Part shown: positions 45,830 through 57,644 of the stretch, in pieces
Position numbering within the stretch: position 1 is the first letter of the stretch
How the letters are laid out: every line of letters starts with the position of its first letter
The notes under the pieces: generated by a model
Database searches by the model: none
What the model saw: the letters and a program-made list of their open reading frames with translations, nothing else
Told to the model about the DNA's origin: nothing
DNA from: Sepioteuthis lessoniana
Lineage: Eukaryota; Mollusca; Cephalopoda; Myopsida; Loliginidae
Reading direction: 5' to 3'
Length of the DNA: 64,000 bases
Assembly: GCA_963585895.1 (NCBI GenBank)
Contig: OY757911.1
Location: 56,076,310-56,140,309, forward strand
Translations under genes and position numbers: made by a program

Positions 45830-46965
45830 CGGTTTTCTTGGCCCATCATTTTGAGGTTGAACAATGTTTTGACAGAAAGTATCTTCAAGTGGCCAGGACT
45901 CTTCTCAATCTTCTGATCGATCTCACTGTAGTATGGGTGGTCTCCACTCTTTCTCTTATTTCCAAGCCCTCCAGTCCCTGAACCAAACCTTTGGTGACTG
46001 TACCGAGGGCACAAATTACAATATATATCACTGTCTCGTTTGTGTTTCATAGTATTTCCAGTTCTTTAGGAAGGTCTAGGTACTTATCTCTCATTTTTCT
46101 TACCTCAGTTTTAACCTGTGGTCAGCCGAAAGATAAATTCAACTATTCGGAAAGTTATTTATTTTAGTTGAATATCACTAAGTCTGGTCGTCTGGCCGGG
46201 GTTAGGTGATCCATTTGTCGCTCAAAATCCCAGATAAATATGTGTATCTCATTCTCCTGGTCGGATTCTTGTCGTGTATATATCATTTGTTAGTATAATC
46301 AAACGTTAATTCTTTGCATAGATCTACGTGTATTACCGTGTTTACTCTTCGACTCTTTTATCACATTATCTACATTTACTTTTTGGTTCTGTTTGGTCTA
46401 TTTTTGCTTTAACATTGTTGGTCCTTATGGCGTTTTTTGGTTCTGCCATTGGAAGACATCAAGTTTCTTTCGAAATGTTTACTTTCGTAGCCATGTCCAA
46501 GTCTTCTCGTGTAATATTTCGTTCATTTGTAGCTTGAAATATCCATTCAGTTATTTTCTTCTAGTTTTTTTTTTTCTAGTTAAAGTTATTCTGTTGATTC
46601 TTTTGTTATTTGTATTTCAAGTTGCTGTAATCAGTCTCTCTTTACTCTTTTTTATTTGTAGTGTTCGAGTTGTCTCATCGATACATCGACGCTATCTTCA
46701 ATGCTGAAGAGTCCACTTTCTCTTTTTCCTTGGCACTATAGTCTCTGGGATGTAAGGCCTTTTGCATCGTTATTAATTTTCTTGTTCTATGGCCTATTTG
46801 TTAAAATTCTTTCCTCGTTAAGTCTAAGAATAGTACCGAGAATTTTACGAGAGGGACAGCCCAGGCGTTCATCCCTTTGATGAGATTTCTGCTGCATTCT
46901 TTGGTTTCAAGTAGTTTTCTCATTCTACTGAAGTATTCTTTTTATTTTATTGTTTACTCCCCGAG
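45830..46965 (-). mobile_element. R2-like LINE, 3' end to thumb region (copy 9)
   Basis: From the 3' end (CTTCAAGTGGCCAGGACTC) through the segment coding GLGNKRKSGDHPYYSEIDQK in the frame at 45,823-46,050, the endonuclease area, a decayed knuckle and the thumb region near 46,650-46,780 (where other copies read MHKALHP-like). Strongly decayed, with no long frame. Cut at about 46,966 by the 3' end of the next copy. Confidence 0.68.
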
Positions 46966-49950
46966 TGTTTTCACAACAGCGTTAGCTGATGATCTTTCAT
47001 AGGTTTTTGAGTGATAGTAAGTCCCATCAAGTCTCCAGGACTTTTCTCAGTATTCTGGCCGTGCACAATGAATTAGTAATTCGGATGGTCTGCACTCCTC
47101 CTCTTTTTTCCAATTCTTCCTGTCCCTTTAATAATCCATGGGTAACTGTAACAATTACGATTGTTACAATTGTCATTTTCATGTTCGACTTTTTTTTCAC
47201 TTCCCTCGGAAAGTTGAGGTACTTATCCTTCTTCTCGTTTTCTTCCAATTTTATTCCTTGGACCACCGAGACAGCAAATTCTACAATTTTGCGACTTCTC
47301 TTTTTTTTTTGAGTATTATAAGGTCAGGTCGTCAGGCCGAGATTAGGTGATCCGTCTGTATGTCTAAATTCCATAGGAGTTTATGTGTCACTCTCCATGA
47401 GAGATGCTGGGTTATGCATATACCATTTCTTTGTATAATAAAACTTAAATTCCATGCACAACTCACCGTGGATCAACTTGTCCACCCAGTCCACCATATA
47501 ATCCCTCTTTGCCAATTTGCTGCATTCACTTATAATGGGATTGATGGTTTTGTCTCTATCACCACATAATCTATATTTGCTATTTTGTTGAGTCTAATCT
47601 ATTCTCGCTTTGATATGATAGGTTCTTATGGCGTTGTTTTGTGCTGCTATTAGAAGAGATTCAGCTTCTCTCAAAAGGTTTCCTTTTCTTAACCATGTCC
47701 ATATTTTTTTCGCGTGCGATGTTGCTTATTAACCGTTTAAAACGCCCATAGATTTGTTTTTCTTCCTATATTTTATTTTCTAGCTATTGTCGTTCTGTTG
47801 GTTTTTGTGTTGTCAAAAATTGTCTCTTAGCTATAATCAGTCCTTTTCCACGTTTTTCTATGTAGTCATCGAGTCATTGTATTGATGCGTCAGCGCTGTC
47901 TTCAATGCTGGCTAGTCCTCCTCATTCCCACCTTCTTAATACACGTAGTCTATAAACATGATCTCTGAGATGTAATGCCTTATGCATGGTCATTAGTTTT
48001 CTTGTTCTTTGGTCCATTTGCTTAAGTTCTTTTCTTTTCCACTTAAAAAATAATGCCGAATATCTTACGAGGGAAGCAGCCCAGGTGTTCCTTCTTTTGA
48101 TAAGGTTTCTGCTAGATAGTTTTGTCTCGAGTAGCTTTCTGCTTCTCCTGAGATATTCGTTCTTAGTATTTCTTTTATCTCCAATTGTTTGATGATGTCA
48201 GCTTCCAAGATGCCCAAGTATTTGTAGGTTTCCTTATCTCCGAGCGTTCTAATCTGGTCTTAATTTCAAGTTCCATTCCATCCTTCAAGTGTCGTTTGCT
48301 GCTTATCATTACTACCATTGCACATTTTTCTATGCCAAATTTTATGTCCCGACTGTATATTTTCATTGCACGTATTAGATTTTTCAGTTTCCTTTTCATT
48401 TTTTGCAAACAGTTTTATGTCTTACATGTACATTAGGTGATTGATATTTTTCCAGCGATTTACTAAGTTTGTAACCAGCTGTGCATTTTCTGAGTATGTG
48501 GTTTAGTGGTATCATCGCAATTATAAATATTAAAGCTGTTTGTGCATCTCCTTGAAATATACCACTTTGGATCTTCGCTTGAGCTAAGGTTTTCCCTATA
48601 GTTTTCTCGATAAAATTTATGACTTCATCTGATATGTTGTACATTTTGAGGCAGTTTGCAATCCTGCTTTGCAGGACCATACCATATGCTTTTTGGAATC
48701 AATCCATGCCAGAACTAAATTTTTCCATCTGGCCTTGCTCTCGTTGAGGATATGCTGATCTATGTAAAGTAACTCTCCAGTGCCTCTAGATCCTTTGCAG
48801 CATCTTTCCTATTCTTCAGGGTACAATCTGCGGCTTTTTAGCGTGTAATCAGGTCGGCAGGTTACTGATTGGTAGTCGTTTGGAGCGGTTCTTTTGAAGG
48901 GGTCTTTGTGGATCAATGTCAGCTTTCCTTTGGTCATCCGTTCGGGTACGTGTGCTACTTGTAAGTATCTATTCATTTCGAGTAATAGTCTACCGTGAAT
49001 GGAGGGGAATTTCTTGAACCAGAATCCATGTATTCCATCATGGCTTGGCGTTTTCCCGTTTTATTTTTTATTGTGCTGTTCTGAGTAAATCAATCTGACT
49101 TTCTTCTTTCGGACCTTCTTCGAGTCCTGCTAATTCTTTTGTTATGTTGCGCATCCATTCGGCTTTTTTGTTATGGTCTCTAAGTAGCCATATTTTACTA
49201 ATTTTTTTTTTTTTTTTTTGGTTTCCCTTAGGTCTGGTTATTGGCGCGTTTTCGTGTTATCTGCCTAACTTGTTGATAGAATTTTCTTTCGTTGTTTTGT
49301 ATGTCCTCTTTCGTCTGTATTGTTTTATCCTTTCTCGATGTCTTTTTATTCTTCTTTCTTTTGCCAGTACTTGCTGCTTAATTTCGTCAAGTTCTATATT
49401 TATTTTTTGTATTGCTTTATCTTTTTTATCTCTTTATTTTCCAGCGTTTTTCCTTTGCTTTATCATTTTAGCCTGTTTTCGTAGATTTTTTCTGCATTTC
49501 CACTCGAAATTCCCATCCACGTTTTTTCTTTTTTTTTCGTGATTTTTAAGGTACTATTTACCAACCCCTCCCCTCGGGCAGGATATGACACAAGGTCAAT
49601 TTTTAAGCGGAGTTTAACAGGTTTGAATTCAGAGTTTTCCTTCTCCTAGACTAGTTGCCTAACCGAGGCTGAAGAACCTAGTCTGTCCTACTATTTACCC
49701 ATAGCTGGAGGGAGAATAATTGGATTCATACCTTTCCCAAGGGTATTAGTGCTATGTGAAAATGTAACCAGTCTCGTGATTTTTAAGGTGACCTCGATTT
49801 TCTCACAAACTAATTTTGCTCCTGCATAGATTGGTTCATTTAATTCGGTTACATTATTTATTGATTTTTAAGTTAGTAATTGATTTATTTTTTCTGTTTC
49901 CGTTTTGACTGATCTATAATCTATGTTTCTTGGTGATGGTATCACAATAA
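46966..49950 (-). mobile_element. R2-like LINE, longest copy, with a nested SINE (copy 10)
   Basis: Covers almost the whole ORF on the minus strand: 3' UTR at 46,980, endonuclease and knuckle region, thumb, RT palm with QSGIFQGD near 48,560-48,590, and a catalytic box reading HLMYM-stop-D near 48,425-48,445 (Y-M-D-D broken by a stop). It reaches the lysine/arginine-rich N-terminal region (LDEIKQQVLAKERRIKRHRE, KQYRRKRTYKTTKEN) at about 49,240-49,400. A family F SINE sits at 49,553-49,773. The far 5' end is not defined. Confidence 0.78.
49537..49789 (-). repeat. SINE family F insertion with 16-bp target-site duplication
   Basis: TCGTGATTTTTAAGGT occurs at 49,537-49,552 and again at 49,774-49,789, bracketing a 221-bp reversed family F SINE. 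Its tRNA-like head is truncated; it begins just before the shared core. The perfect duplication indicates target-primed insertion not long ago, into an R2-like LINE. Confidence 0.9.
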
Positions 49951-50194
49951 ATTTTTTTTATCATAACACTTTATTATAAAATTTATATCTATTTTTAAGG
50001 CGGCATTTAAAAATTAGTTATAAATATAGATTTAAAATCATTGACAAACAACAGTCTGCTGAGTTTTCTTTCAATCATATTAATTTTCTCTGGATTCATA
50101 AATTTATTTATCAATTATCATACCGTCAGTAATTTTGGAGATTTATAAGAACTATCTTTCATATTCTCTAATTGAATCATTCCAAATTCATCTT

Positions 50195-50195
<1 letters not shown>

Positions 50196-50251
<56 letters not shown>
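50196..50251. repeat. (TA)n microsatellite
   Basis: Uninterrupted TA run, followed at 50,286-50,316 by a short (GA)n tract. Confidence 0.97.
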
Positions 50252-50255
<4 letters not shown>

Positions 50256-50394
50256 AAGGGATTAGTTTGGATGTAAAATTTTTAAGAGAGAGAGAGAAAA
50301 AAAAAGAGAGAGAGTGGAGGGGGAGAACTCACTTGTTTGCACAGTTAAATAGTTTCAAGTATTACAATTCGTTGTCTGAACTCAGTCAAGTGTT

Positions 50395-50690
50395 GGCTGG
50401 TATGATACGTGATCAAATAGTTCTATCTGACCAATAGATAGAGCCCTAGTAGGTACTACCTCTGCGGTTCACATTGAACCTGGAAATAAAGGCAATAATT
50501 TGTGCTCAACATTCCTCGAAGTTCCGGGTCTGTAGCCTCACTATCAGATGGTTTTGTGTCATATCCATCATACTCATCACTGGGTCGATATTACCCTTCT
50601 GTAGAGATGTCGCTGGCCTTTTATTCAGCACCATTCGGGAGGGCCTATTTTATAAGTATGTTCTCAGTTACCTGAAATACTATTACTGTG
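50395..50690 (-). repeat. SINE family A, 5' half
   Basis: Reversed: AGTTCTATCTGACCAATAG, ATTCCTCGAAGTTCCGG, CACTATCAGATGGTTTTGTG, CCCTTCTGTAGAGATGTCGC and TATTCAGCACC. The tail is lost. Confidence 0.65.
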
Positions 50691-50862
50691 TGATAACAAA
50701 GGACTATTGTTAAATTGAAAAAATATATGAAACCAAATAATTATATGCAGTAGATAAGAATACTTAAAATCATACGACTTCAAACAAATTTTAATACTTT
50801 TTTAAGAGGAATAAATTATTGCCAAAAACTGTGTACCAAAAAAATCTTAAAAACAATAACAG

Positions 50863-50990
<128 letters not shown>

Positions 50991-51139
50991 GTTATTCACT
51001 TGAATAAACTAAACCTTGGGGCTTTGAAATATCGTAGAAATGGGCCAGTCAATCAACAAGCAAGTGATCTTGTTATGGATTCATAAAAAAAATTTATCTT
51101 TCTATTGCAAGTAAAAATCTTCATTTTTCCTCAGCCCAG

Positions 51140-51385
51140 TCGGCCGGGTGGTGAACTCGTGATCTAAAGGTTAATGGGCTGCAAAATCTTAGTGAGTGAG
51201 TTCAAATTCCTGTCACGCTATTACGTTCACTTTCAGATAGATACCCCGGGAAACGGTATGAAGACCTTTATTCTCGCAGATATGGGTTACATATTACCAC
51301 TACTGCCCTTCTAGAATGGCTTAGGCATTAGATAACATTCAAAGGTTGATATGCTATTAAACAAACGAACCAAACCAAACTAAAT
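51140..51385 (+). repeat. SINE family B, near full length
   Basis: tRNA-like head with GAGTTCAAATTCCTGTC, core ATACCCCGGGAAACGGTATG and ATATGGGTTACATATTACC, and tail ATTCAAAGGTTGATATGC with AAACCAAAC end. It is directly followed by a family A copy that lacks its first bases, while GCCCAGTCGGCCGGG at 51,135-51,149 resembles the family A start. Confidence 0.75.
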
Positions 51386-51387
51386 AC

Positions 51388-51850
51388 AGTCGACTGTGGT
51401 TGCTTCTCTGTAGAGGGAAATCACTGCCTCAATGAATGTCCAAGATATAACATTGAACAGTCTGATAGTGAGACTCCTGTATTTAGGGAATGCAGTGTAC
51501 CCCTTCACTGCCATCGATCCCAGGTCCACACTAGCCAGGAGTGGTTGTATTTGATAGGGTCCTATCCATGGGTCAAATAGAACTGATTGTCATTTAAAAT
51601 GTGGGCAAAAAATGCCTGGGGCTAAATTGAATTGTTTGAAATGGAACTGCTTGATCATGTAAGTGTGTGTAAACAAATGACTGAGGTTTAATTGAATTGT
51701 TTGTGAAAAATAGCTATACTTTTAACGATTTAACTTTGTCGACTTACGTTCACAAATCATGTATATTTAATATATATGTACAAATTAGATTTGGCATTAA
51801 ATAACCTACAATGGTTGATATGTTTTATAATCAATCAAACCAAACTCAGT
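51388..51850 (+). repeat. SINE family A
   Basis: ATACAGTCGACTGTGG, TACCCCTTCACTGCCATCG, GGGTCCTATCCATGGG, internal AATTGTTTGAAATGGAAC-type units and tail GGCATTAAATAACCTACAA, TGGTTGATATG, AAACCAAAC. Confidence 0.78.
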
Positions 51851-51894
51851 TCCTCCAAAGTTTAGATCAGATCAATAATTCTAAAAATTAGATA

Positions 51895-52140
51895 TGAATT
51901 TTCCTAATGAGTAGAGTGTTCGCCAATGGTCCGCAAGATCGGAGTTCAATACCAGGTTGAGTCATACCAAAGACAGCAAAAATAGTACTTGATGCTGTCT
52001 TGCTTAACACTCAACACTTTAGGTAAGAATGAAGGGTAAATCCAGGGAATGGAGAAGCGCTTTCCCCAACACTTAAGTATGGTAGCTATTGAAAAGTGAG
52101 CCTTCGGTTCGCCCTCAACTAAGATCGCTAACGTAATTTT
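51895..52140 (+). repeat. SINE family C
   Basis: GTAGAGTGTTCGCCAATGG, GATCGGAGTTCAATACCAGG, TTGAGTCATACCAAAGAC, ACTCAACACTTTAGGTAAG, GTAGCTATTGAAAAGTGAGC, CCCTCAACTAAGATCGC. Confidence 0.82.
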
Positions 52141-52873
52141 TACTTAGATATGAATATTTCTTCTTTTTGCAATAGATTATGTATCTTCTTTTATAAAAAT
52201 TATTTGAATAGACATTACATCATGTTGATAATCACTAGGTGGTGTCACTTAACTTACACTAACATCATTAAATAAGTACATTTATATACAAAATAAACCA
52301 CTACGCAATGTGTTGAGAATTGAGAGTGTGTGTGAGAGAGAGAGAGAGAAAGGGAGAGAGAGAGAGGAGAAAGAGAGAATGAACCTGACTCAACTGTATT
52401 TAGATGTTAATCAAGATGATAAATAAAAAAGCTATAGAAAAATACTTCGTCATCTAAGTTTAAATTCCTTATCAAATTCAAAACTTATGAAGCAGCCAGG
52501 AAAAAATATAGAAATAAACTGTACGCTTCTATTTTTGATATGATCTAGAGTTTTAAACTGAAAAGTATCATCAAATAAACACTAAATACTTATAGATATT
52601 ATATTAGGAAATACTTTACCATTAACTGTATTTGTGGATATGAATTTCTAAAAACGGATTCTTGCTTGCGTTGTAGACTGCACAAATCAGGACATGGTAT
52701 GACCAAAATCACTTACAAAAAATAAGAAAAAATAAAAAAAACAGTAACTGAGAATAACCTCCAAAGCCAAAACCAATAACGACATAAGATCAGAACGATC
52801 TAAACGGACTTTCTTCATTCTTTTTTTGGCAACAAACTCAATAATTTTGGCATCAGGATTATTCCAATTTCGA

Positions 52874-52922
<49 letters not shown>

Positions 52923-53948
52923 GCCTTCATATAAATTCTTTTTTTGTTTTATTTATTTACTCTTTCAGCTTATCTATTTCAATCTTTTATTTTAAAAGTT
53001 ACATTTTTTCCTTCGAAAACATCAAAGACATTTATCCAGTGTTCTTTTCTGTTATTCAATTGTTATTTTTATTTACTTCGTGGTTGCTTTCTTAAAAGAC
53101 AGATGTTGTTTTAAATGTATTTCACTGATGCTATTTTAATATTCTAAGAATATAAAACTCACAATGAATTATACCTTTGTAATCTTTATAAAAAATATGT
53201 CCTGTTTGTTCAGCTTTCTAACTCATTTTAAAGAAATAGTTTTATGGTTGCCGATTATTATACGATGACAACATATTTCTTGAATTGATTAAATCGTTTC
53301 TTAAATGAAGTCTCAATAATCTATGTAAAATTAGTAACGATATGTAGGAGTCAGTATTCAACTTGATCTTTATACTGAGCTCTTTGTATATACTCTATGA
53401 TAGATTTTCAGAATTTTGAAAAGATGCTGTATAATGACTATTAATTTCGACGTTATAACAAAGCAATAAACGGCTATGAGAGTCGTTTTCCTATTTATTT
53501 TTACGATTTACATTTTAATGGGATAATATATGCCTTCAAACCAGATTTCACATCTAATAAAATTACCCGTATGTAAAGTTCCTAACTCTCCAGTAAAGAT
53601 TCTTGCTGATATTTGATTTCTGTTTTCATATTTTAGATGTTTTGCTAGTAATTTCAATGATCTCTCAAAGTGCACCAATTAGGAAATATGTATAGATCCA
53701 TCTTAATATTAAATAATGCTTCTTTTATATATCAAATAAATCGCTGATTTAATCAGAGAGTCAGTCTTTTAGCTAACAGTTATGGACAAGAAGAGCGACT
53801 TTCATTTTTTGCAGAATTGTTTGCTATGACAGAAATTTCTTTTATCTTTTTGCAGGTCAATCAGAAATTTAAAATAACATGAAATCATGCAAAAGCCCTG
53901 CTCAGCAACAAAGTTTTACTTAATTCACGGCCACTTAATTCTGGGTAT

Positions 53949-53950
<2 letters not shown>
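52141..53950. other. unassigned AT-rich interval with a poly(T) tract
   Basis: Contains an imperfect GA tract at 52,330-52,370 and about 34 consecutive T at 52,885-52,918. No supported gene; the frame across the T tract is low-complexity. Confidence 0.45.
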
Positions 53951-53952
<2 letters not shown>

Positions 53953-54038
<86 letters not shown>

Positions 54039-54055
54039 CTCTCTGTCTATGTCTC

Positions 54056-54105
<50 letters not shown>

Positions 54106-54284
54106 GAAAACACACACACCCACTCTCTCTCTCTCTCTCTCTCGAACACTTTCACACACACACAGACACACACACACAGAGAAGTAGACACATAAAAATA
54201 CACTTATACTCATAAATGTATTTTTGTCTTTGTATATACTCACACTCGCACACACACGCTCACGTACAAGGATTACACAAACAT

Positions 54285-54375
<91 letters not shown>
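53953..54375. repeat. 420-bp compound (AC)n(CT)n(AC)n(TA)n(TG)n array
   Basis: Alternating blocks of AC, CT with GTCT variants, AC, TA and finally TG. Frames of about 100-120 codons across it (THTHTH, SLSLSL, RERERE, VCVCVC) are artefacts. Confidence 0.96.
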
Positions 54376-54376
<1 letters not shown>

Positions 54377-54379
54377 TGA

Positions 54380-55038
54380 TCTCATAGAATTTCTCATAAT
54401 CTATGGCGTGATCGTGTCCCCATCTTCTATAATGACAAAGAAGATCGAAAGTGCATGCACTCGAGTTATAACATCAGAGACCTCAGACAATTATTTAAAA
54501 AAGTCTCTGTCCTCAGTTACAACATCTAGCTTGCGAACATGAAAAAGCAAATAAAAGACGAAGAAAAAAACTTCATTCCAAATTCTTGTCTTTTATCTTG
54601 AATAAAATATACCTTCAAAAATTCCACAGCTGGAACACACACCCGCCTACACACACATGCACATCCACACCTATACACATTCATAATCAGCAAAAATGTT
54701 CGCAATTCCTCATCATTAATTTCGTATATGCACTTTGATTCAGATTTTTTTTTTTTCTACTATGAAGCTAATAATTGTCGTTTAGGAATTTTCTGAGAAG
54801 AAAACAGCAGCATGGCGTAATTCACTCTTCAGGAAATTTGGAAACAGTATCCTTTGCTCTTGGCATTTACGACGGAACTCCGATACAAAGTTTTCAGTGA
54901 GCTTGGATATCAATATGAGAAGAGTACATCAGACTCAACAAAATTATTGAGACCAACAGAGATTACTAAATAAAAGTGGGTCAAATTATGTTAAGTTTCT
55001 GTAAATCCACACTCGAAATTAGTTTCGTCATCGTTGTC

Positions 55039-55069
<31 letters not shown>

Positions 55070-56225
55070 CTTCTTCTTCTTCTTCTTCTTCTTCTTCTTC
55101 TTCTTCTTCTTCTTCTTCTTCTTCTTCTTCAACACGTGAATTTCTTTGTTGTTTTTGTTGTTTCTCTTTTGAATTCGTGTTTTCATCCTAGTCCTTGTCT
55201 TTATCTAATTCTTGCCTTTTTGGAATGCTCGGCGGAAGTAGAAACTTATCATCATCTCTAGAACCAAAAACTCGATAGTGTAAAAAGCGGTTCATGAGTG
55301 GAATTTCGGCACTGCTCAGCCGCCTGGAGTTCAGGCTAACCATCCTCATCTGTATAGATAACATATCAAACGTGGGCTCTTTGACCGATGAGTACAGCCA
55401 TTCTGTTGTATACTCATTTGCCGTATCATAACGACTCAATAATAATAAAGACAGACGCACGCAGAAAGATAGACGCAGGAACAAACGACGCAAGATAAAG
55501 ACGCATGAAGGAAGACACAGGAAGACTACTTTACAAATATATTTACCTCTCACTTTATTGCAAGGTTTCGAAAGGGTTGTTCAAGGTTTGCATGTGAGAG
55601 GGTGCTGGAGACCGAACATAAACTTCATATTTTGACCTCCACTACTTATGACCGTCACGTTGTGTCTTTCTTGTTCTCTTAGATGCTCAACCAGAGGTCT
55701 TGGGGTCCACTGCTGGATGCTGGCTTTCTTTATGGCATCTCATCAGCATCTTCTCTGGACCCCTAACTCCATCGGGGGTTTCCGAGGACTCCCTCGGTCG
55801 GGTGTGGCTTTCCCAACCACATCTGGTCTCTAGTTGTCTGGAATTCTACTGGCAACTGCTTTGGCACCCAACTCAACTCAATTATATAATAATTCAACGC
55901 CCACACGATCGCCCACTGGATCTTTGAAATCGAATGTTTAATCGTCATCAAGCGGAAATAACTGTCATGCAGTTCAGAGGTTACTCTCTTCCGGTGCATC
56001 ACTGTAGTGGCACAATGGGACCTTCACCTTGTCCCATATCATAAGCCCTAACCCGCTCACGCGATCTCTTTCGATTACTGGCCATTGGAATGTGTCACTT
56101 CCTTCCGGTGTATCACCTTGGAATAGCATTTTTGGGCCGGGGCGAGTGTCAAAATATAACAATTCTCACTAACAGTAGCTGATTGTTCACTCTGCTTTTT
56201 GCTCCTGCTACACAAAAAACGGCAG
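54380..56225. other. unassigned interval containing a TTC tract
   Basis: Apart from the TTC array at 55,041 no repeat is recognised. The 55,180-56,160 stretch is less AT-rich than its surroundings and has several short overlapping frames on both strands (for example 55,188-55,553 minus, 121 codons), none with a domain I recognise. Confidence 0.4.
55041..55130. repeat. (TTC)30 trinucleotide microsatellite
   Basis: Ninety bases of perfect TTC. Such polypyrimidine:polypurine tracts can form triplex (H-DNA) structures and are prone to expansion. Confidence 0.97.
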
Positions 56226-56229
56226 TTCT

Positions 56230-56993
56230 GATCGTTCTGATGAAAAAATAACTTGTGAATTTCTTGATGATGTCTACGCCATGACTGGTTACGATCCCAG
56301 TAAGACAATTCTGTTCATAGCCAGGGATATAAGAGTGTATGATTTTCTTATCAGACCAGTAGTGCGTGAAGCCATTCGATATTTCTCATTCAAGATGCAA
56401 AAAGGAAAACTTTTATCAATTATCATGATGATCAAAAGAAAAGACCATGCAGAAAAGATTTTCAACCGATTCAATCATCTACACGATTCGAACAGGCTCT
56501 TTTTTTCTCAGATGAGAACACTTTTCGCATGATCAGATGATGATGAGACATAAAAAATCTTTTGCTTGCTCAGTCTCCACAAGATGTACAGATAGTGATG
56601 AGAAACAAACATCCAGTCCACAGCATGGTGTTTGGGGTGATCATTAGCGACGGTGATGTTATGTCTTTATTCATTTCCTACATGCCCTCTGACTCAATAC
56701 AAAGACCTATGTCAAGTACATTGAAGAAGCTGTGCTTCCCTGAATCGAAAAGGTAGGAGACCCTATGCCTGGTAATAAGCTGGCATACCCAGTGTTGGTT
56801 GTGATAACATTTCTACGACTTTATCACTCCAAAATTCTGGCCGATTAAGTCCTCAGGTTGAAGCGACCTTGATAATTAAGTGTGGGGCTCATTTGAAGGA
56901 GATTCCAATTTAAACAATAAGACAGTCGACCGTCTTGCAAGTGATTTCGAACTCATTTAAAGGCCGTGTTTTAAGCCTGTGGTGACCTATTTG
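56230..56993 (+). pseudogene. decayed mariner-superfamily transposase
   Basis: Plus-strand pieces in family order: IRYFSFKMQKGKLLS, then in another frame ALFFSDENTF (FSDE, a catalytic Asp), NLLLAQSPQDVQIVMRNKHP, VHSMVFGVIISDGDVM, then after a frame change KYIEEAVLP, FYDFITPKFWP, and DLDN-stop-VWGSFEGDS (the region of the last catalytic Asp). It ends RTHLKAVF-stop-ACGDLFE and a stop at about 56,990. The order matches mariner-superfamily DDE/D transposases. N-terminal DNA-binding domain and terminal repeats were not found. Several stops and frame changes make it inactive. Confidence 0.8.
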
Positions 56994-57004
56994 AATAAAC
57001 AAAT

Positions 57005-57275
57005 TTATAGTAAGTAAGTAAGTAAAGTTGGAGACCTTAGTCAAGGGTGACTCGAAGGCTCCATTTTCAATAGTTACTTCACCGAGGTGTAGGTGAGAGC
57101 GCTACTCCATTACCTGGATTAATCCAGTTTACCCCTTAATTCTTACCTTATAATGCTACGTGTTAAGCAAGGCAGCATCAGGTGCACTTTTTTGAGTCTT
57201 TGGTATGACTCGACATGGGTTTGAACCCCGGTCTCCCGGACCATTGGTGAACACTCTACGCATTAGACCAATTTT
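57005..57275 (-). repeat. SINE family C, full length
   Basis: Reversed copy starting AAGTAAGTAAGTAAAG, then CTTAGTCAAGGGTGACTCG, GTTACTTCACCGAGGTGTAG, TTCTTACCTTATAATGC, TTTGAGTCTTTGGTATGAC, and head GGGTTTGAACCCCGGTC, CCCGGACCATTGGTGAAC, ACTCTACGCATTAGACCA. The head reads as a tRNA-like A-box/B-box pair. Confidence 0.85.
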
Positions 57276-57479
57276 CCTGTAATTTTGATAAATATATCTG
57301 ATAAAGTGAGATGCCTGTGTAATTTTCACATCTGCGTAATTTAGGCGATGATTGACCCATATATTAGAAGAATGTTTGGTTGCCACTATCTCACTTGTTG
57401 GGTTTATCACAGACCAAATGCTGTATAATTTGGAGAGAGATCAATATATTTCATAAAGTTATTATATAATATAATAATA

Positions 57480-57640
57480 AAGAAATATATATTAGTTTTT
57501 ATATATATCTAATAGCATGGATGCAGATCTGCAACAACTGGTTACATGCCGTCTTTATTCGACAATCATCATTTTCTGCCTGATGATTGTCGCATAAAGA
57601 CGGCATAAAACCAGTGGTGCTATTAAATAAATTTAAAAAA
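57480..57640. mobile_element. compact palindromic member of the 81-1,993 element family
   Basis: TATTAGTTTTTATA, a short TA stretch and TAGCATGG open the left side as in the element at 81. AACTGGTTACATGCCGTCTT and TCGACAATCATCA are mirrored by TGATGATTGTCG, AAAGACGGCAT and AAACCAGTGGTGCTATT with only about 10 bp between the arms. The whole can fold into one long hairpin. Confidence 0.65.
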
Positions 57641-57644
57641 AATG

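Noticed and set aside
53887-54300. Open frames of about 100-120 codons on both strands
   Set aside because: They read through AC, CT, TA and TG microsatellites and consist of two- or four-residue repeats.
55188-56162. Cluster of short frames on both strands in a less AT-rich stretch
   Set aside because: Overlapping, mutually exclusive frames without domains; no splice-site or codon argument could be made.
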